Source of the DNA: Paenibacillus sp. JNUCC-31
GTDB lineage: Bacteria; Bacillota; Bacilli; Paenibacillales; Paenibacillaceae
DNA length: 64,000 nt
Assembly (NCBI RefSeq): GCF_014844075.1
Contig: NZ_CP062165.1
Location: forward strand, 3,658,001 to 3,722,000
Reading direction: 5' to 3'
Shown here: piece after piece, positions 44,457 through 53,493 of the stretch
Layout of the letters: the number at the start of each line of letters is the position of its first letter
Position numbering within the stretch: position 1 is the first letter of the stretch
Program-made: the position numbers and the translations under genes
The notes under the pieces: model-generated
Told to the model about the DNA's origin: nothing
What the model saw: the letters and a program-made list of their open reading frames with translations, nothing else
Databases searched by the model: none

Positions 44457-47400
44457 TTAACCCGACCAGTCGCGGCGCCGTGTGAACAGGTCCTTCAGCT
44501 CGTCCGTGGACAGCTCGGTAATCCAGTTTTCAGAGCTGGTAATAATATTGTCACTGAGCTGCTGCTTACTCTCCAGCATCTCGTCAATGCGTTCTTCGAG
44601 TGTGCCCAGCGAGATGAACTTGTGTACCTGAACATCCTTCGTCTGTCCCATCCGATAGGCGCGGTCCGTAGCCTGATTTTCCACGGCAGGGTTCCACCAA
44701 CGGTCAAAATGGAATACATGATTCGCTGCGGTCAGGTTCAAGCCCACACCGCCTGCTTTGATGGACAGAATGAAGACGGATGGTTGTTCCGCCGCAGGCA
44801 ACGTCCTGGACTGGAACTCGTCAATCATGCGATCCCGTGCCGTCTTGGACGTACCCCCATGCAGATACAGTACAGGTTCCTGCAATTCTTGTCTCAATAC
44901 CTGTTGCAGCATCTGTCCCATGCCGATGTATTGAGTGAAAATCAGGCACCGTTCGCCTTCGTCGCGCAATTCACGGACCAGTTCCATCAGTCGTTCCAGC
45001 TTCGCGGAGCGGCTGATTAGCATGGCCATGTCCTGAGGAGTGTACATGTCATACGCTGTCACAGATGAGACATCCGAGGAGATTGTCTCGGGTAAGGCTT
45101 CTTTGGTTAGCAGCAGGGGATGGTCACACAACTGCTTGAGCTGGGTTAAGGCAGACAGAATAGCGCCTTTGCGCTTGATGCCTTCGAGTTCTTTCATTTT
45201 GTCCATCAGTTCCTGAACGGACTGGTCATACAGTGCACTTTGTTCACCCGTAAGGTGAATATACGTTTTCATCTCATTTTTGTCTGGCAGATCAAGTTGA
45301 ATATTCGGATCTTTCTTCTTGCGGCGCAGCATGAAGGGCTTCACTAACTGCTGCAAATCCTGCATGCGTTGCTCGTCCTTATCCTTCTCGATCGCGCTGA
45401 TAAAGCGAGTCTGGAATGCCCGTGCACTGCCCAGATATCCCGGATTGATAAAATCATAGATCGACCATAGCTCGGACAGCCGATTTTCAATCGGCGTACC
45501 CGTCAGTGCAATCCGGTGTTTTGCCGGGAAGCTGCGTACCGCCATGGATTGCTTCGTCTGAGCATTTTTAATATTCTGCGCTTCATCCAGACAGATCGAT
45601 GCCCACGTATACGACTGTAACATGTCCTGATCCAGCGTAGCCGTTGCATAGGAGGTAATGATGATATCCACCTGTTCAGTCTGTTCCCGGAACTCTTCTC
45701 CGCTCAGTCTTCGTGCTCCGTAGTGCAAACTGACGTTAATTGAAGGCGCGAAACGACTGATCTCCTTCTGCCAATTCCCCAAAACAGAAGTGGGACAGAT
45801 GAGAAGGGCTGGGGCCTGTCCAGGCAAGCGATCCTCATTCTCTTTGAGATGAAGTAAATACGTAATGAACTGAATCGTCTTTCCGAGTCCCATGTCATCG
45901 GCGAGACAAGCTCCAAGGCCAAACCTGCGCAGAAATCCAAGCCAGGCAAAGCCTTCCTTCTGATAAGAGCGCAGCTCTGCATGAAGTCCCGAAGGAATAG
46001 GCAGGGAAGGAGCACCCCCTTGCCCACCGCCAAGCTGTGCGATGACCCGGTTCAGGTGTTCGTTCAGTTCCACCTCAAGACGAATGTTCTCGTTGGATTG
46101 TGGCTGTTCTTCTTCCTCTTCCTGCCCTTCCTTGCGTTTCTGGTTGCGATATTCTCGCTGCTCATTATGCAGCAGATGCAGGTGCAGAATATCCTGAAAC
46201 GATAGTCCCTGTTCCTGATCCACACCGCCCATGGCCCGGCGGATCTGCTCCAGTAAGTCCGGGTCGAGGGGAACCCATTCCCCGCGGAAGCGGACCAGCC
46301 GTTCATTACGGGCGACAAGATCAGCGAATTCTTCCTCGCTGAGATCCGTATCCCCAATCGCAATACGCCAGTCAAAATGAATGATCGAGTCCAGGCCAAA
46401 GAACGATTGTCCTCGTTCACTGCCTTCCTCCGGCTTCACCTTGGCACGCAGCTTGGGTTTCTTCTTGCGCGCAGCTTCCCACCAACCCGGAAGCAGTACT
46501 TGCCAGCCAGCTTCGAGCAGTCGTCCGCTGTCTTGTGTCAGGAACAGCCAAGCATCCTGATCTCCCAATGGATCACTCAGCACATCCCGGCTGCCGCTAA
46601 TAGTGCGGCTAATTCGGGGCAGATGCGCTCGCAATTGCTCCAGCCAGCCAGCGGAACGGTCAAGGATGAACGGCGTCCATACATCCGGCCATTCACCTTC
46701 CAGCCTGCCGCGTGAATCCAACCGAACGGGAACCAATACGGTCGCATCCAGTTTATTTTGCAATACCAGCCGCAGTCTCCATGCGGGTTCATCATCTTCC
46801 GGCTCCAGTAATTGCAGGAGTGGACGGAATGGTGCTGCATCAGCCTTCCAGCCAATGGACAACAGCCAGGATTGGGCGTCCATTCCGGCTGTTTGAGGAG
46901 GAGCGCCACGTTGCGGAAAAAGCTGCGGGAACTCGCGCCGCAGATCGGTGGCAGCTTCTTCCGTGCTGTACCATCGCTGGAATACGGAAGCGGAATAGGC
47001 AGCACTCAGTCCTTCAGCATAGCTCTCATCTGTCTGTTCCAGGGCTTTGCCAAGAGCTGTTCGATCCTGCTTTTTCAAGCTGTCCGGGTCCCAGGTCCAT
47101 TGCAATTGTCCTGAACGGAATGCAGCGAAGCTGGGTATATATTTACGGTTTTCAATCGTTGCTGCCAGTACCGGAGCCAGCCGGATCAGGTGCTCTGCCT
47201 GCTCGTCCCATTTCCATTCAATGTGCAGAAGGGTGTGCATATCGCTGAAAAAAGGAATCACTTCTTCCGCAGGCAGTACGACCAGTTCAATCTCTTCGAT
47301 CTGTCTCGTTTCCAGTTCTGTACCATAGAAAGAGGGCGCATGCCAAGCGAATAAGCGCTGCTTGAGAGACTGCCCCGATACAAAGTGATGGGTGTTCAGT

Positions 47401-47483
47401 GCTCCATAGAACAAGGCATCCCCATATCCGGTCAATGCAACGTGGACCTCAATCGTTTCGGTGTAAGGGTGCAATAGGCTCAT
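44457..47483 (-). CDS. SNF2-family DEAD/DEAH-box helicase-like ATPase
   Basis: This 1008-residue protein has a long N-terminal region (about 1-520) typical of bacterial SNF2 proteins, then the SNF2 ATPase core (about 525-780) with Walker A DDMGLGKTIQF and DEAQ box ICLDEAQNIKN, and the helicase C-terminal domain (about 830-980) with GVGLNLTAANHVFHFDRWWN and the arginine-finger stretch QATDRAYRMGQ. It should translocate on double-stranded DNA. Its start overlaps the stop of the SWIM gene by four bases, so the two are coupled. The pair matches the Bacillus YwqA/YwqB arrangement as I recall it. A DNA repair or remodelling role is an inference. Confidence 0.93.
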   Translation of the reverse strand: MSLLHPYTETIEVHVALTGYGDALFYGALNTHHFVSGQSLKQRLFAWHAPSFYGTELETRQIEEIELVVLPAEEVIPFFSDMHTLLHIEWKWDEQAEHLIRLAPVLAATIENRKYIPSFAAFRSGQLQWTWDPDSLKKQDRTALGKALEQTDESYAEGLSAAYSASVFQRWYSTEEAATDLRREFPQLFPQRGAPPQTAGMDAQSWLLSIGWKADAAPFRPLLQLLEPEDDEPAWRLRLVLQNKLDATVLVPVRLDSRGRLEGEWPDVWTPFILDRSAGWLEQLRAHLPRISRTISGSRDVLSDPLGDQDAWLFLTQDSGRLLEAGWQVLLPGWWEAARKKKPKLRAKVKPEEGSERGQSFFGLDSIIHFDWRIAIGDTDLSEEEFADLVARNERLVRFRGEWVPLDPDLLEQIRRAMGGVDQEQGLSFQDILHLHLLHNEQREYRNQKRKEGQEEEEEQPQSNENIRLEVELNEHLNRVIAQLGGGQGGAPSLPIPSGLHAELRSYQKEGFAWLGFLRRFGLGACLADDMGLGKTIQFITYLLHLKENEDRLPGQAPALLICPTSVLGNWQKEISRFAPSINVSLHYGARRLSGEEFREQTEQVDIIITSYATATLDQDMLQSYTWASICLDEAQNIKNAQTKQSMAVRSFPAKHRIALTGTPIENRLSELWSIYDFINPGYLGSARAFQTRFISAIEKDKDEQRMQDLQQLVKPFMLRRKKKDPNIQLDLPDKNEMKTYIHLTGEQSALYDQSVQELMDKMKELEGIKRKGAILSALTQLKQLCDHPLLLTKEALPETISSDVSSVTAYDMYTPQDMAMLISRSAKLERLMELVRELRDEGERCLIFTQYIGMGQMLQQVLRQELQEPVLYLHGGTSKTARDRMIDEFQSRTLPAAEQPSVFILSIKAGGVGLNLTAANHVFHFDRWWNPAVENQATDRAYRMGQTKDVQVHKFISLGTLEERIDEMLESKQQLSDNIITSSENWITELSTDELKDLFTRRRDWSG

Positions 47484-49246
47484 GAGATCAACTTACCTTT
47501 CCGAAGCTCTTCCTGCAGGGCGCGCAGTCGGCTGTTGCGAACAGCCAATGTGGTGATAAACTGCTCCCAGTGCTCTTCCTGCTTCAATTTTTTATAAATT
47601 TTGGATAATCGCTTCAGCAGTTTTACGGCTGCTTTGTATCCGTCTCTGTTTTTGTGCCCGATATAACGTTCCACAGCCTGATGGTAAAAAGGCAGCAGCA
47701 GCTCTGGTGCATCCTTTTCAATCGGCTGTAGCACAGTTACACGAAATTCAAGCGGCTCTGTCTCTGTGCTCAGTTGAAAATCAATCCATCGCCGCCACTG
47801 TCCCCGTGAATGCATCGCTTCTTCATATGCCGGACGGGAATGAGGCAGCATGCTGACGAGTGTGTCCCACATGCGATGCTCTACATCGGGCAGATGATGA
47901 ATGGCTGTGTCCCACAACTGCATGTAATCATTCAGAGGGGAGTTCCGTCGGTTTGCCAGAAGAGGTCCGAGGTGCACTAACCACTCGCCCAGCCGCTTCC
48001 AGTCGGAAGAATCTGCAAGTACGTGGAGGAAATGAAGCAGATGCTCCGGCGGGATGCCATATGCCGAGCTTCCGCTGACTAATCGCTGCCAAGCCTGCTC
48101 ATCTTGCCCCAAATGGAAATACATCCAGCTCTGCGCCAATACCAGCGGCAAGGGTAGAGGGACAGATTTGTTCGGCGTAACATTCCCGTCTTCGGTTAAA
48201 TTGGCTACGCTCAACACGCTCCCACCGGGGTTGGCGGGTTTGGAAGCAGGGGTCAGGTTGTTCTCTATTTCCTTAAGAAATTCCAGCTCTGAATCCACCA
48301 TTTTTTGGGCTCCTTGAAGATGAGGAACGATCCAGTTCAACCAAAGTTGTCGATAGATCGGGGTGAAGAACATGATGCTGGATGTCTCGGATATCATCTG
48401 CGTACGCAGATAAGCTGAGGTTTCCTCAAGCCGCTTCCAATGCTGTTCAAGCTTCGTGCCCTTCAGACTGGAGAGATCCAATGGACGGCTAAGAATCTGT
48501 TCCAACCCTTTCTGGAGTGCATCCATGGCAAGTTGAGCAGGATAGCTCAGATACACAGGGGCATGTGTGATTGAATTGCGGGCAGGCACACAGAAGCGTA
48601 TCAGGTACAACTGAACATGCAGCTCAAATAACTGATCCATGCCAGCGGACAGCCTAGGTTTGATGGAATAGAGCTCGTCCGCTGCGGTCTGCACATACGA
48701 TGTACTTGGCGTGCCTGTCCCCAGTCGTTTCAGACATGCACGAAATAGCTCATGCCATTCCGTGATTTCAAGTTCTGCAAGTTCCGTTGCACGTTCCCTG
48801 ATTTGGCTATACTGATTATCAGGGATGCTGAGATCCTCTTCATGCGATGTGTAATCCGAACGCTCTGCGGACGCTATAGCAGCAGGTTTTGGTGCCTGTT
48901 TCAGTGCTGTACTGGAGTGAGCATTGACAATGCCGTGCACGGGTCGCCCCAGTTGCTCTGTATAACTCATTAGAACGGCTATCATATGCTTGCAATGAGA
49001 ACCTACCGGACAGGTGCAATGACTGGTGTTCAGTGATTGCAAGCTTAGAGTAACCTTATAATCATCGGAGCCTTGCACTTCAGCCAAAATTCCGTTTTGT
49101 TCGGTGTAGGTTAATGGTCCGACGCGTTTCTGTTTATAATATTGGAATCCGCGCATGATCGTCAGGTTGTTAAAATGTTCTGCGACCTGCCTGATCAGCT
49201 GTTGCCACTGCGCATCATCCATGTTCATGTCATTCGGTATGTTCAT
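47480..49246 (-). CDS. SWIM zinc-finger protein
   Basis: This protein of about 588 residues carries a SWIM motif near 70-90 (HCTCPVGSHCKHM, a CxCxnCxH zinc site), while the rest is helical and unassigned. SWIM domains bind DNA or proteins. Two ATGs lie side by side at 49249 and 49246 after AGGAG; the second gives better spacing. It overlaps the SNF2 helicase gene by four bases and most likely works with it as targeting subunit. Length compares well with YwqB-type proteins. Confidence 0.88.
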   Translation of the reverse strand: MNIPNDMNMDDAQWQQLIRQVAEHFNNLTIMRGFQYYKQKRVGPLTYTEQNGILAEVQGSDDYKVTLSLQSLNTSHCTCPVGSHCKHMIAVLMSYTEQLGRPVHGIVNAHSSTALKQAPKPAAIASAERSDYTSHEEDLSIPDNQYSQIRERATELAELEITEWHELFRACLKRLGTGTPSTSYVQTAADELYSIKPRLSAGMDQLFELHVQLYLIRFCVPARNSITHAPVYLSYPAQLAMDALQKGLEQILSRPLDLSSLKGTKLEQHWKRLEETSAYLRTQMISETSSIMFFTPIYRQLWLNWIVPHLQGAQKMVDSELEFLKEIENNLTPASKPANPGGSVLSVANLTEDGNVTPNKSVPLPLPLVLAQSWMYFHLGQDEQAWQRLVSGSSAYGIPPEHLLHFLHVLADSSDWKRLGEWLVHLGPLLANRRNSPLNDYMQLWDTAIHHLPDVEHRMWDTLVSMLPHSRPAYEEAMHSRGQWRRWIDFQLSTETEPLEFRVTVLQPIEKDAPELLLPFYHQAVERYIGHKNRDGYKAAVKLLKRLSKIYKKLKQEEHWEQFITTLAVRNSRLRALQEELRKGKLIS

Positions 49247-49531
49247 CATTCCATCTCCTGGGGAAATAATAGGTTCAGTAATCACCACGTCTTGACGTAA
49301 TGGTGTACATTTCATATACCATCATATCAGTTATCGTGTGCTCCGTGCATCGGTTCTGAGAACTTGGATGAGACTTTTTGATAGGTAGAATTCCAAGCGT
49401 GTTAATCTCTATTTTTTTACCATATACCATGCATAGTAGGCTCGTCTTGTGTATGCTTAGCGTATGTATTCCTTTTAGGAACGATGCAGGCCGGGCTTCG
49501 GCTTAATTTCAAACAACAGGAGAGAGAGCAT

Positions 49532-50350
49532 ATGAAAATACTTACGTTAAATACCCACGCTTGGGCAGAAGAAGACCAACTGAACAAGATCAGCCAGCTC
49601 GCTGACTTTATCAATATACATCAATTTGATGTGATCTCCATGCAGGAGGTCAACCAATCCATGCAAGAAGCAGCGCTGTCTGCGGAGGAACTGAAACATT
49701 ATTTTGCCACGGAATCGGATGCTGTGATCAAAAAAGACAACTACGCCTACGTTCTGCTCAAGCAACTAACCGATACGTATTACTGGACATGGATTCCGGC
49801 CCATGTTGGTTTCGGCAAATACGATGAAGGGCTGGCGATCCTGAGCCGGACGCCGATCACACAGGCTTTTGGGGAATATGTATCCCACATGCGAGATTAC
49901 GACAACTACCGGACACGCAAAATTGTAGGTGTACAGACCACCGTCCAAGGTGAAGCAACCTGGTTTGTGAATGGACATTATAACTGGTGGGATGATGAAC
50001 AAGAACCTTTTAAGGGGCAGTGGGAACTCACTGAGAGCAAGCTTGCTCCATATATGGACCAGCCGCTGTATATGATGGGGGATTTTAATAATGTCGCAGA
50101 AGTACGTGGGGAAGGTTATGATTATATGATGGGCAAGGGCTGGAATGACCTGTACACAACGGCGGAGCATAAGGATGACGGTGCAACCGTGGTCAAAGCC
50201 ATTGCCGGCTGGGCGGATAACAAACGCGATCTGCGTATTGATTATATTTTCTCGAATCGCCCGGTACAGGCGAAGTCATCGATGGTAGTTCTCAACGGAA
50301 AGAATGGCCCGGTGGTCTCTGACCATTACGGCGTAGCTGTGGAAATTTAA
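49532..50350 (+). CDS. Endonuclease/exonuclease/phosphatase family protein
   Basis: This 272-residue protein has the metal-dependent EEP fold: opening MKILTLNTHAW, metal-ligand Glu in ISMQEVNQS (about 38), GLAILSRTPI, catalytic MGDFNN, then LRIDYIFS and the terminal SDHYG with the catalytic His. Members cleave phosphodiester bonds in DNA, sphingomyelin or phosphoinositides. No signal peptide is visible from this start, so a secreted sphingomyelinase role is less likely. AGGAGAGAGAG precedes the ATG at 49532; a longer frame from 49484 is rejected. It stands alone before a terminator. Confidence 0.9.
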   Translation: MKILTLNTHAWAEEDQLNKISQLADFINIHQFDVISMQEVNQSMQEAALSAEELKHYFATESDAVIKKDNYAYVLLKQLTDTYYWTWIPAHVGFGKYDEGLAILSRTPITQAFGEYVSHMRDYDNYRTRKIVGVQTTVQGEATWFVNGHYNWWDDEQEPFKGQWELTESKLAPYMDQPLYMMGDFNNVAEVRGEGYDYMMGKGWNDLYTTAEHKDDGATVVKAIAGWADNKRDLRIDYIFSNRPVQAKSSMVVLNGKNGPVVSDHYGVAVEI

Positions 50351-50393
50351 GAAACAGGACAGCCTTGTACACATTTTTTTATCAAAATGGAAC

Positions 50394-50441
50394 GAAAGCC
50401 TCCGCTCACTACCTTAAATGGAAAGTGCAACGGAGGCTTTG
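50394..50441 (+). terminator. Terminator after the EEP-family gene
   Basis: GAAAGCCTCCG pairs with CGGAGGCTTTG around a 26-base loop that contains a further ACTNNC-type partial pairing. A clear stem; the T-run is short. Confidence 0.7.
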
Positions 50442-50570
50442 TGTATTTCAGCTATCATAAGCTATCATATATATCGGTATCCCTACCCCGATTTAAACGG
50501 AGATTAATCTTTGATCCAGAGAGTGACGACAAGTAGAGAAAGAAAGCAAAGGAATCTGTTTTTATATTTC

Positions 50571-50584
50571 TGTAAGCGCAATCA
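50571..50584 (+). promoter_or_regulatory. Probable cre (CcpA) site upstream of GH105 gene
   Basis: TGTAAGCGCAATCA matches the catabolite-responsive pattern TGNAARCGNWWWCA at every position. It lies about 160 bases before the GH105 start. The rest of the 395-base gap, beyond the terminator, holds no gene and no obvious further signal. It suggests glucose repression of the pectin-type locus. Confidence 0.55.
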
Positions 50585-50745
50585 AAATTCTGTAGCCACC
50601 ATGAAGCAGGTCAGTTATACTTGGTTTATTATTCGATTGTTCCAAAAATAAAAGAAGTATCATCAACGTTCGCCAAAAGGGATTATCTCACAAAGGTTAA
50701 GCGCTATACCTATTAATTCCACCAGGAGAGGAATGTGGGCATTCA

Positions 50746-53088
50746 ATGACAACATATTTCAGTGAACCGCAGAGCATGTATTATCGATTCGGAGAAGACC
50801 AGGATCAGGTGTTGAAGGTACTGGCTGAGAGATATATTGGGGCTAATGCGCAGGCTGATTTTGTATATCGGGTATTTCAGAAGTCTGGCATTCTGCAGAA
50901 CAAAAAAGGTCTGTATGATCTGAATTTAAGTAAATGCTTTCCTGATGCTCACAAAGGCCAGGTTTCATACGCTGCAGCACTGGTCTGGGGGGATGAAGAT
51001 CGGAATCTGGATGTGCTGGTCCGCTGTTATGGACCTGTTCGTTTCTATTTTAATGAGCAGCTGGTATATCGCTCTACAGTAATGGATGAGATCAACCCGA
51101 ACGCGACCGTGAAGCTGGGAATTGATATCAAACCGGGATGGAATACATTGGTGCTGGAGATGAAATATACACCTGCGGGATTTGGATGCCAGTTTGGCTC
51201 GGACGAGGGGAAAGTGCGCATTTTGAATGTGCTCGCTCCTTTTCAGGAGAGACAAGGACAGGCGGGATGGGTGTATTCGAAGCCGGTAAGTTCGGAAGAA
51301 CTGCTCACGTTTAACCTGGACAATATATCCGACAGAGCGGAGGCCAGTTATGCAGAATGGAATCTGCTTGGAAAAGAAGAAGATCACAGACTGGAGTGGC
51401 TGCCTAACCCCCAATGGTCAGAGGAAAAGCAGACGCAACCAGCACTGGAACGAATATACGGACATCTTCCTGGTCAACGAGTCTACGCATGGACACGATT
51501 GAACAATAACGATTCAAGCGATTGCCCTATCCGTTTATCTGGTCAATCCTCCGGGCCGCTGGATATATGGCTGAACGGCGAACTGGCGGTGCAAGTGGAG
51601 AAAGCGGGTCCATTTGAGGCAGATATTCGGGCAGCTTTTGGACGGAGTGACCTTTTGGTACGCAGTGAATGTGGGGATATGGCTGGGACATGGGCTTTTG
51701 TTTTAAATGCATCGGTGAATGAAAAGCAACTGGAGCTGGAGCTTCCCCAACGTGTGCACGGAGCTTCTGGGGAGTCGTGGTTATATCTCGGACCTTTTAC
51801 ATCGAAGGATGTCGAACCTGATTTGCAGGATCTGATCCGTACAGATCGGGTGTATAAAGGTAGTTTAACGCAGGATAACTCAGAAGAAACGGGGCTCCAC
51901 CAGTCTCAGACCGGACGCATGTATTGGCGACTGGATAGACCGGATGCGTGGATACGCCCCTATTATGAAAATGCAATGCTCAGTAACAAATGGACAGTAG
52001 GCAGTGTCACCAATTATGGTCGCTGGGACTATCCACTAGGTGTCACCGTGTATGGTCTGTTGCAAACCGGACGCTATTTGCAGAGACCGGATATAACCCG
52101 TTATGCGGCAGAACATGTGCAGGCGTGTACCCGCATGTATGAGTACTCATTATGGGACCGGGAGCAGTATGGTTTTCCGGCGGTTAACCAGCAGTTGGTT
52201 ATGCTGAAAATGTTGGACAATTGTGGCTCTTTTGGCTCAGCGATGCTGGAAGCCTACGCCGAATGTCAGGAGTCAACGTTCTTGCCAATTGCCGAACGGA
52301 TTGCAGATTTTATGCTCTCTCGGTTGGAACGACAGGAAGACGGCGCATTTTACCGCGAGTGCATTGGTGATTTTGCCGAGAATACGATGTGGGCGGACGA
52401 TCTCTATATGAGCACACCGTTTCTCGTGCGTTATGCCCGATTGACGGGGAATATGTCAGCACTGGACGAAGCCGCCAGACAATTTTTATTGTACCGGAAG
52501 TATCTGTTTATGCCTGAATTCAAGATTATGTCCCACGTCTATGATTTCAAATACGGACAAGCGACACAGATTCCGTGGGGACGGGGTAACGGATGGACTC
52601 TCTTTTCGTTGTCCGAGGTATTGGAAGCTTTGCCAGCAGATCACCCGGAGCGCTCGGCATTAATCTCCTTCTTTAACGAACTATGTGAAGGGTATGCAGC
52701 TCTGCAAGGAGAAGGTGGGTTGTGGCATCAGGTATTAAATGATCCGGAAACATACCAGGAAGCCTCCTGTACAGCGATGTTTGCCTATGGTTTTGCACGG
52801 GGAGTTCGTTTTGGTTGGTTAGATCAGCCTGAGCGTTACACTGAGGCGGCTGAGAAGGCGTGGAACGGATTAACCAATAAAGCCATTGACCGTCAGGGGA
52901 ATGTACATGGAGTGTGCAGCGGGTCGAGATATGCGTTTACCGCTGAATACTACAACAAGGACCTGCTCACTGTGACGAATGACAATCATGGTATTGGCAT
53001 TATGATGCTGGCAGGAACCGAAGTAGCGAAGATGAAGAAACATCTGGTTCAGCATAAGGCGTCATCACCTGTTGTGACGAAGTCCTGA
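50746..53088 (+). CDS. GH105 unsaturated glucuronyl/galacturonyl hydrolase with long N-terminal extension
   Basis: This 780-residue protein has a C-terminal (alpha/alpha)6-barrel domain (about 420-765) of the GH88/GH105 type. The key motif NTMWADDLYMSTPF places the catalytic Asp in D551-D552, and WGRGNGWTLF is another family mark. Such enzymes hydrate the unsaturated uronic acid left by pectin or polysaccharide lyases and so release the next sugar. The first 410 residues are beta-rich and unusual, since most relatives are about 370 residues long. No signal peptide is seen. It lies before a sugar importer and a YesM/YesN-type pair, which supports uptake and cleavage of rhamnogalacturonan-type oligosaccharides inside the cell. 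Confidence 0.88.
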   Translation: MTTYFSEPQSMYYRFGEDQDQVLKVLAERYIGANAQADFVYRVFQKSGILQNKKGLYDLNLSKCFPDAHKGQVSYAAALVWGDEDRNLDVLVRCYGPVRFYFNEQLVYRSTVMDEINPNATVKLGIDIKPGWNTLVLEMKYTPAGFGCQFGSDEGKVRILNVLAPFQERQGQAGWVYSKPVSSEELLTFNLDNISDRAEASYAEWNLLGKEEDHRLEWLPNPQWSEEKQTQPALERIYGHLPGQRVYAWTRLNNNDSSDCPIRLSGQSSGPLDIWLNGELAVQVEKAGPFEADIRAAFGRSDLLVRSECGDMAGTWAFVLNASVNEKQLELELPQRVHGASGESWLYLGPFTSKDVEPDLQDLIRTDRVYKGSLTQDNSEETGLHQSQTGRMYWRLDRPDAWIRPYYENAMLSNKWTVGSVTNYGRWDYPLGVTVYGLLQTGRYLQRPDITRYAAEHVQACTRMYEYSLWDREQYGFPAVNQQLVMLKMLDNCGSFGSAMLEAYAECQESTFLPIAERIADFMLSRLERQEDGAFYRECIGDFAENTMWADDLYMSTPFLVRYARLTGNMSALDEAARQFLLYRKYLFMPEFKIMSHVYDFKYGQATQIPWGRGNGWTLFSLSEVLEALPADHPERSALISFFNELCEGYAALQGEGGLWHQVLNDPETYQEASCTAMFAYGFARGVRFGWLDQPERYTEAAEKAWNGLTNKAIDRQGNVHGVCSGSRYAFTAEYYNKDLLTVTNDNHGIGIMMLAGTEVAKMKKHLVQHKASSPVVTKS

Positions 53089-53286
53089 AAGTGTCAGTAC
53101 AACCAGTAGAAAGAATCTGATCTGCATTCAAAGTCCAAGTTTTGAGATTTTACGGCCAGTCCAACTCCAGAATACCTTTATCGAAGCCTTGCATGATATC
53201 TACTTGAACGTTTCATTGTATGACATATGGTAACCGTTGAGATGTAACGAGTCATGGCGCTTTGCACAAAGACTGCTGTATATATG

Positions 53287-53321
53287 AATAACCACCTGGA
53301 GTCAGATTCCTGGTGGTTATT
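53287..53321 (+). terminator. Terminator after the GH105 gene
   Basis: AATAACCACC pairs with GGTGGTTATT with inner GGA/TCC pairing and a short T-run. It separates the GH105 gene from the importer operon. Confidence 0.75.
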
Positions 53322-53390
53322 TAAACACTTTAAATATATGGATCATCTGAAATGAATGGATAACTGTATTTGTCTCAACCCCTTACTTTT

Positions 53391-53420
53391 TTGACAGGAA
53401 AGCTTACTTTTGTTTATGTC
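53391..53420 (+). promoter_or_regulatory. Probable promoter of the second sugar importer
   Basis: A perfect TTGACA at 53391-53396 is followed after 17-18 bases by TTATGT/TATGTC near 53414-53420. The cre-like site lies about 35 bases further on. The -10 is weaker than the -35. Confidence 0.5.
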
Positions 53421-53451
53421 ATGAGCAGCTGTGGGCCGTTACAATAGTTTT

Positions 53452-53465
53452 TGTAAGCGATTCCA
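53452..53465 (+). promoter_or_regulatory. cre (CcpA) site ahead of the second importer
   Basis: TGTAAGCGATTCCA fits TGNAANCGNTNNCA at all fixed positions. It sits between the promoter and the ribosome binding site, where bound CcpA would block transcription in glucose. Confidence 0.65.
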
Positions 53466-53493
53466 TATAAGCAAAAGGGGAGGAAATTCATTC

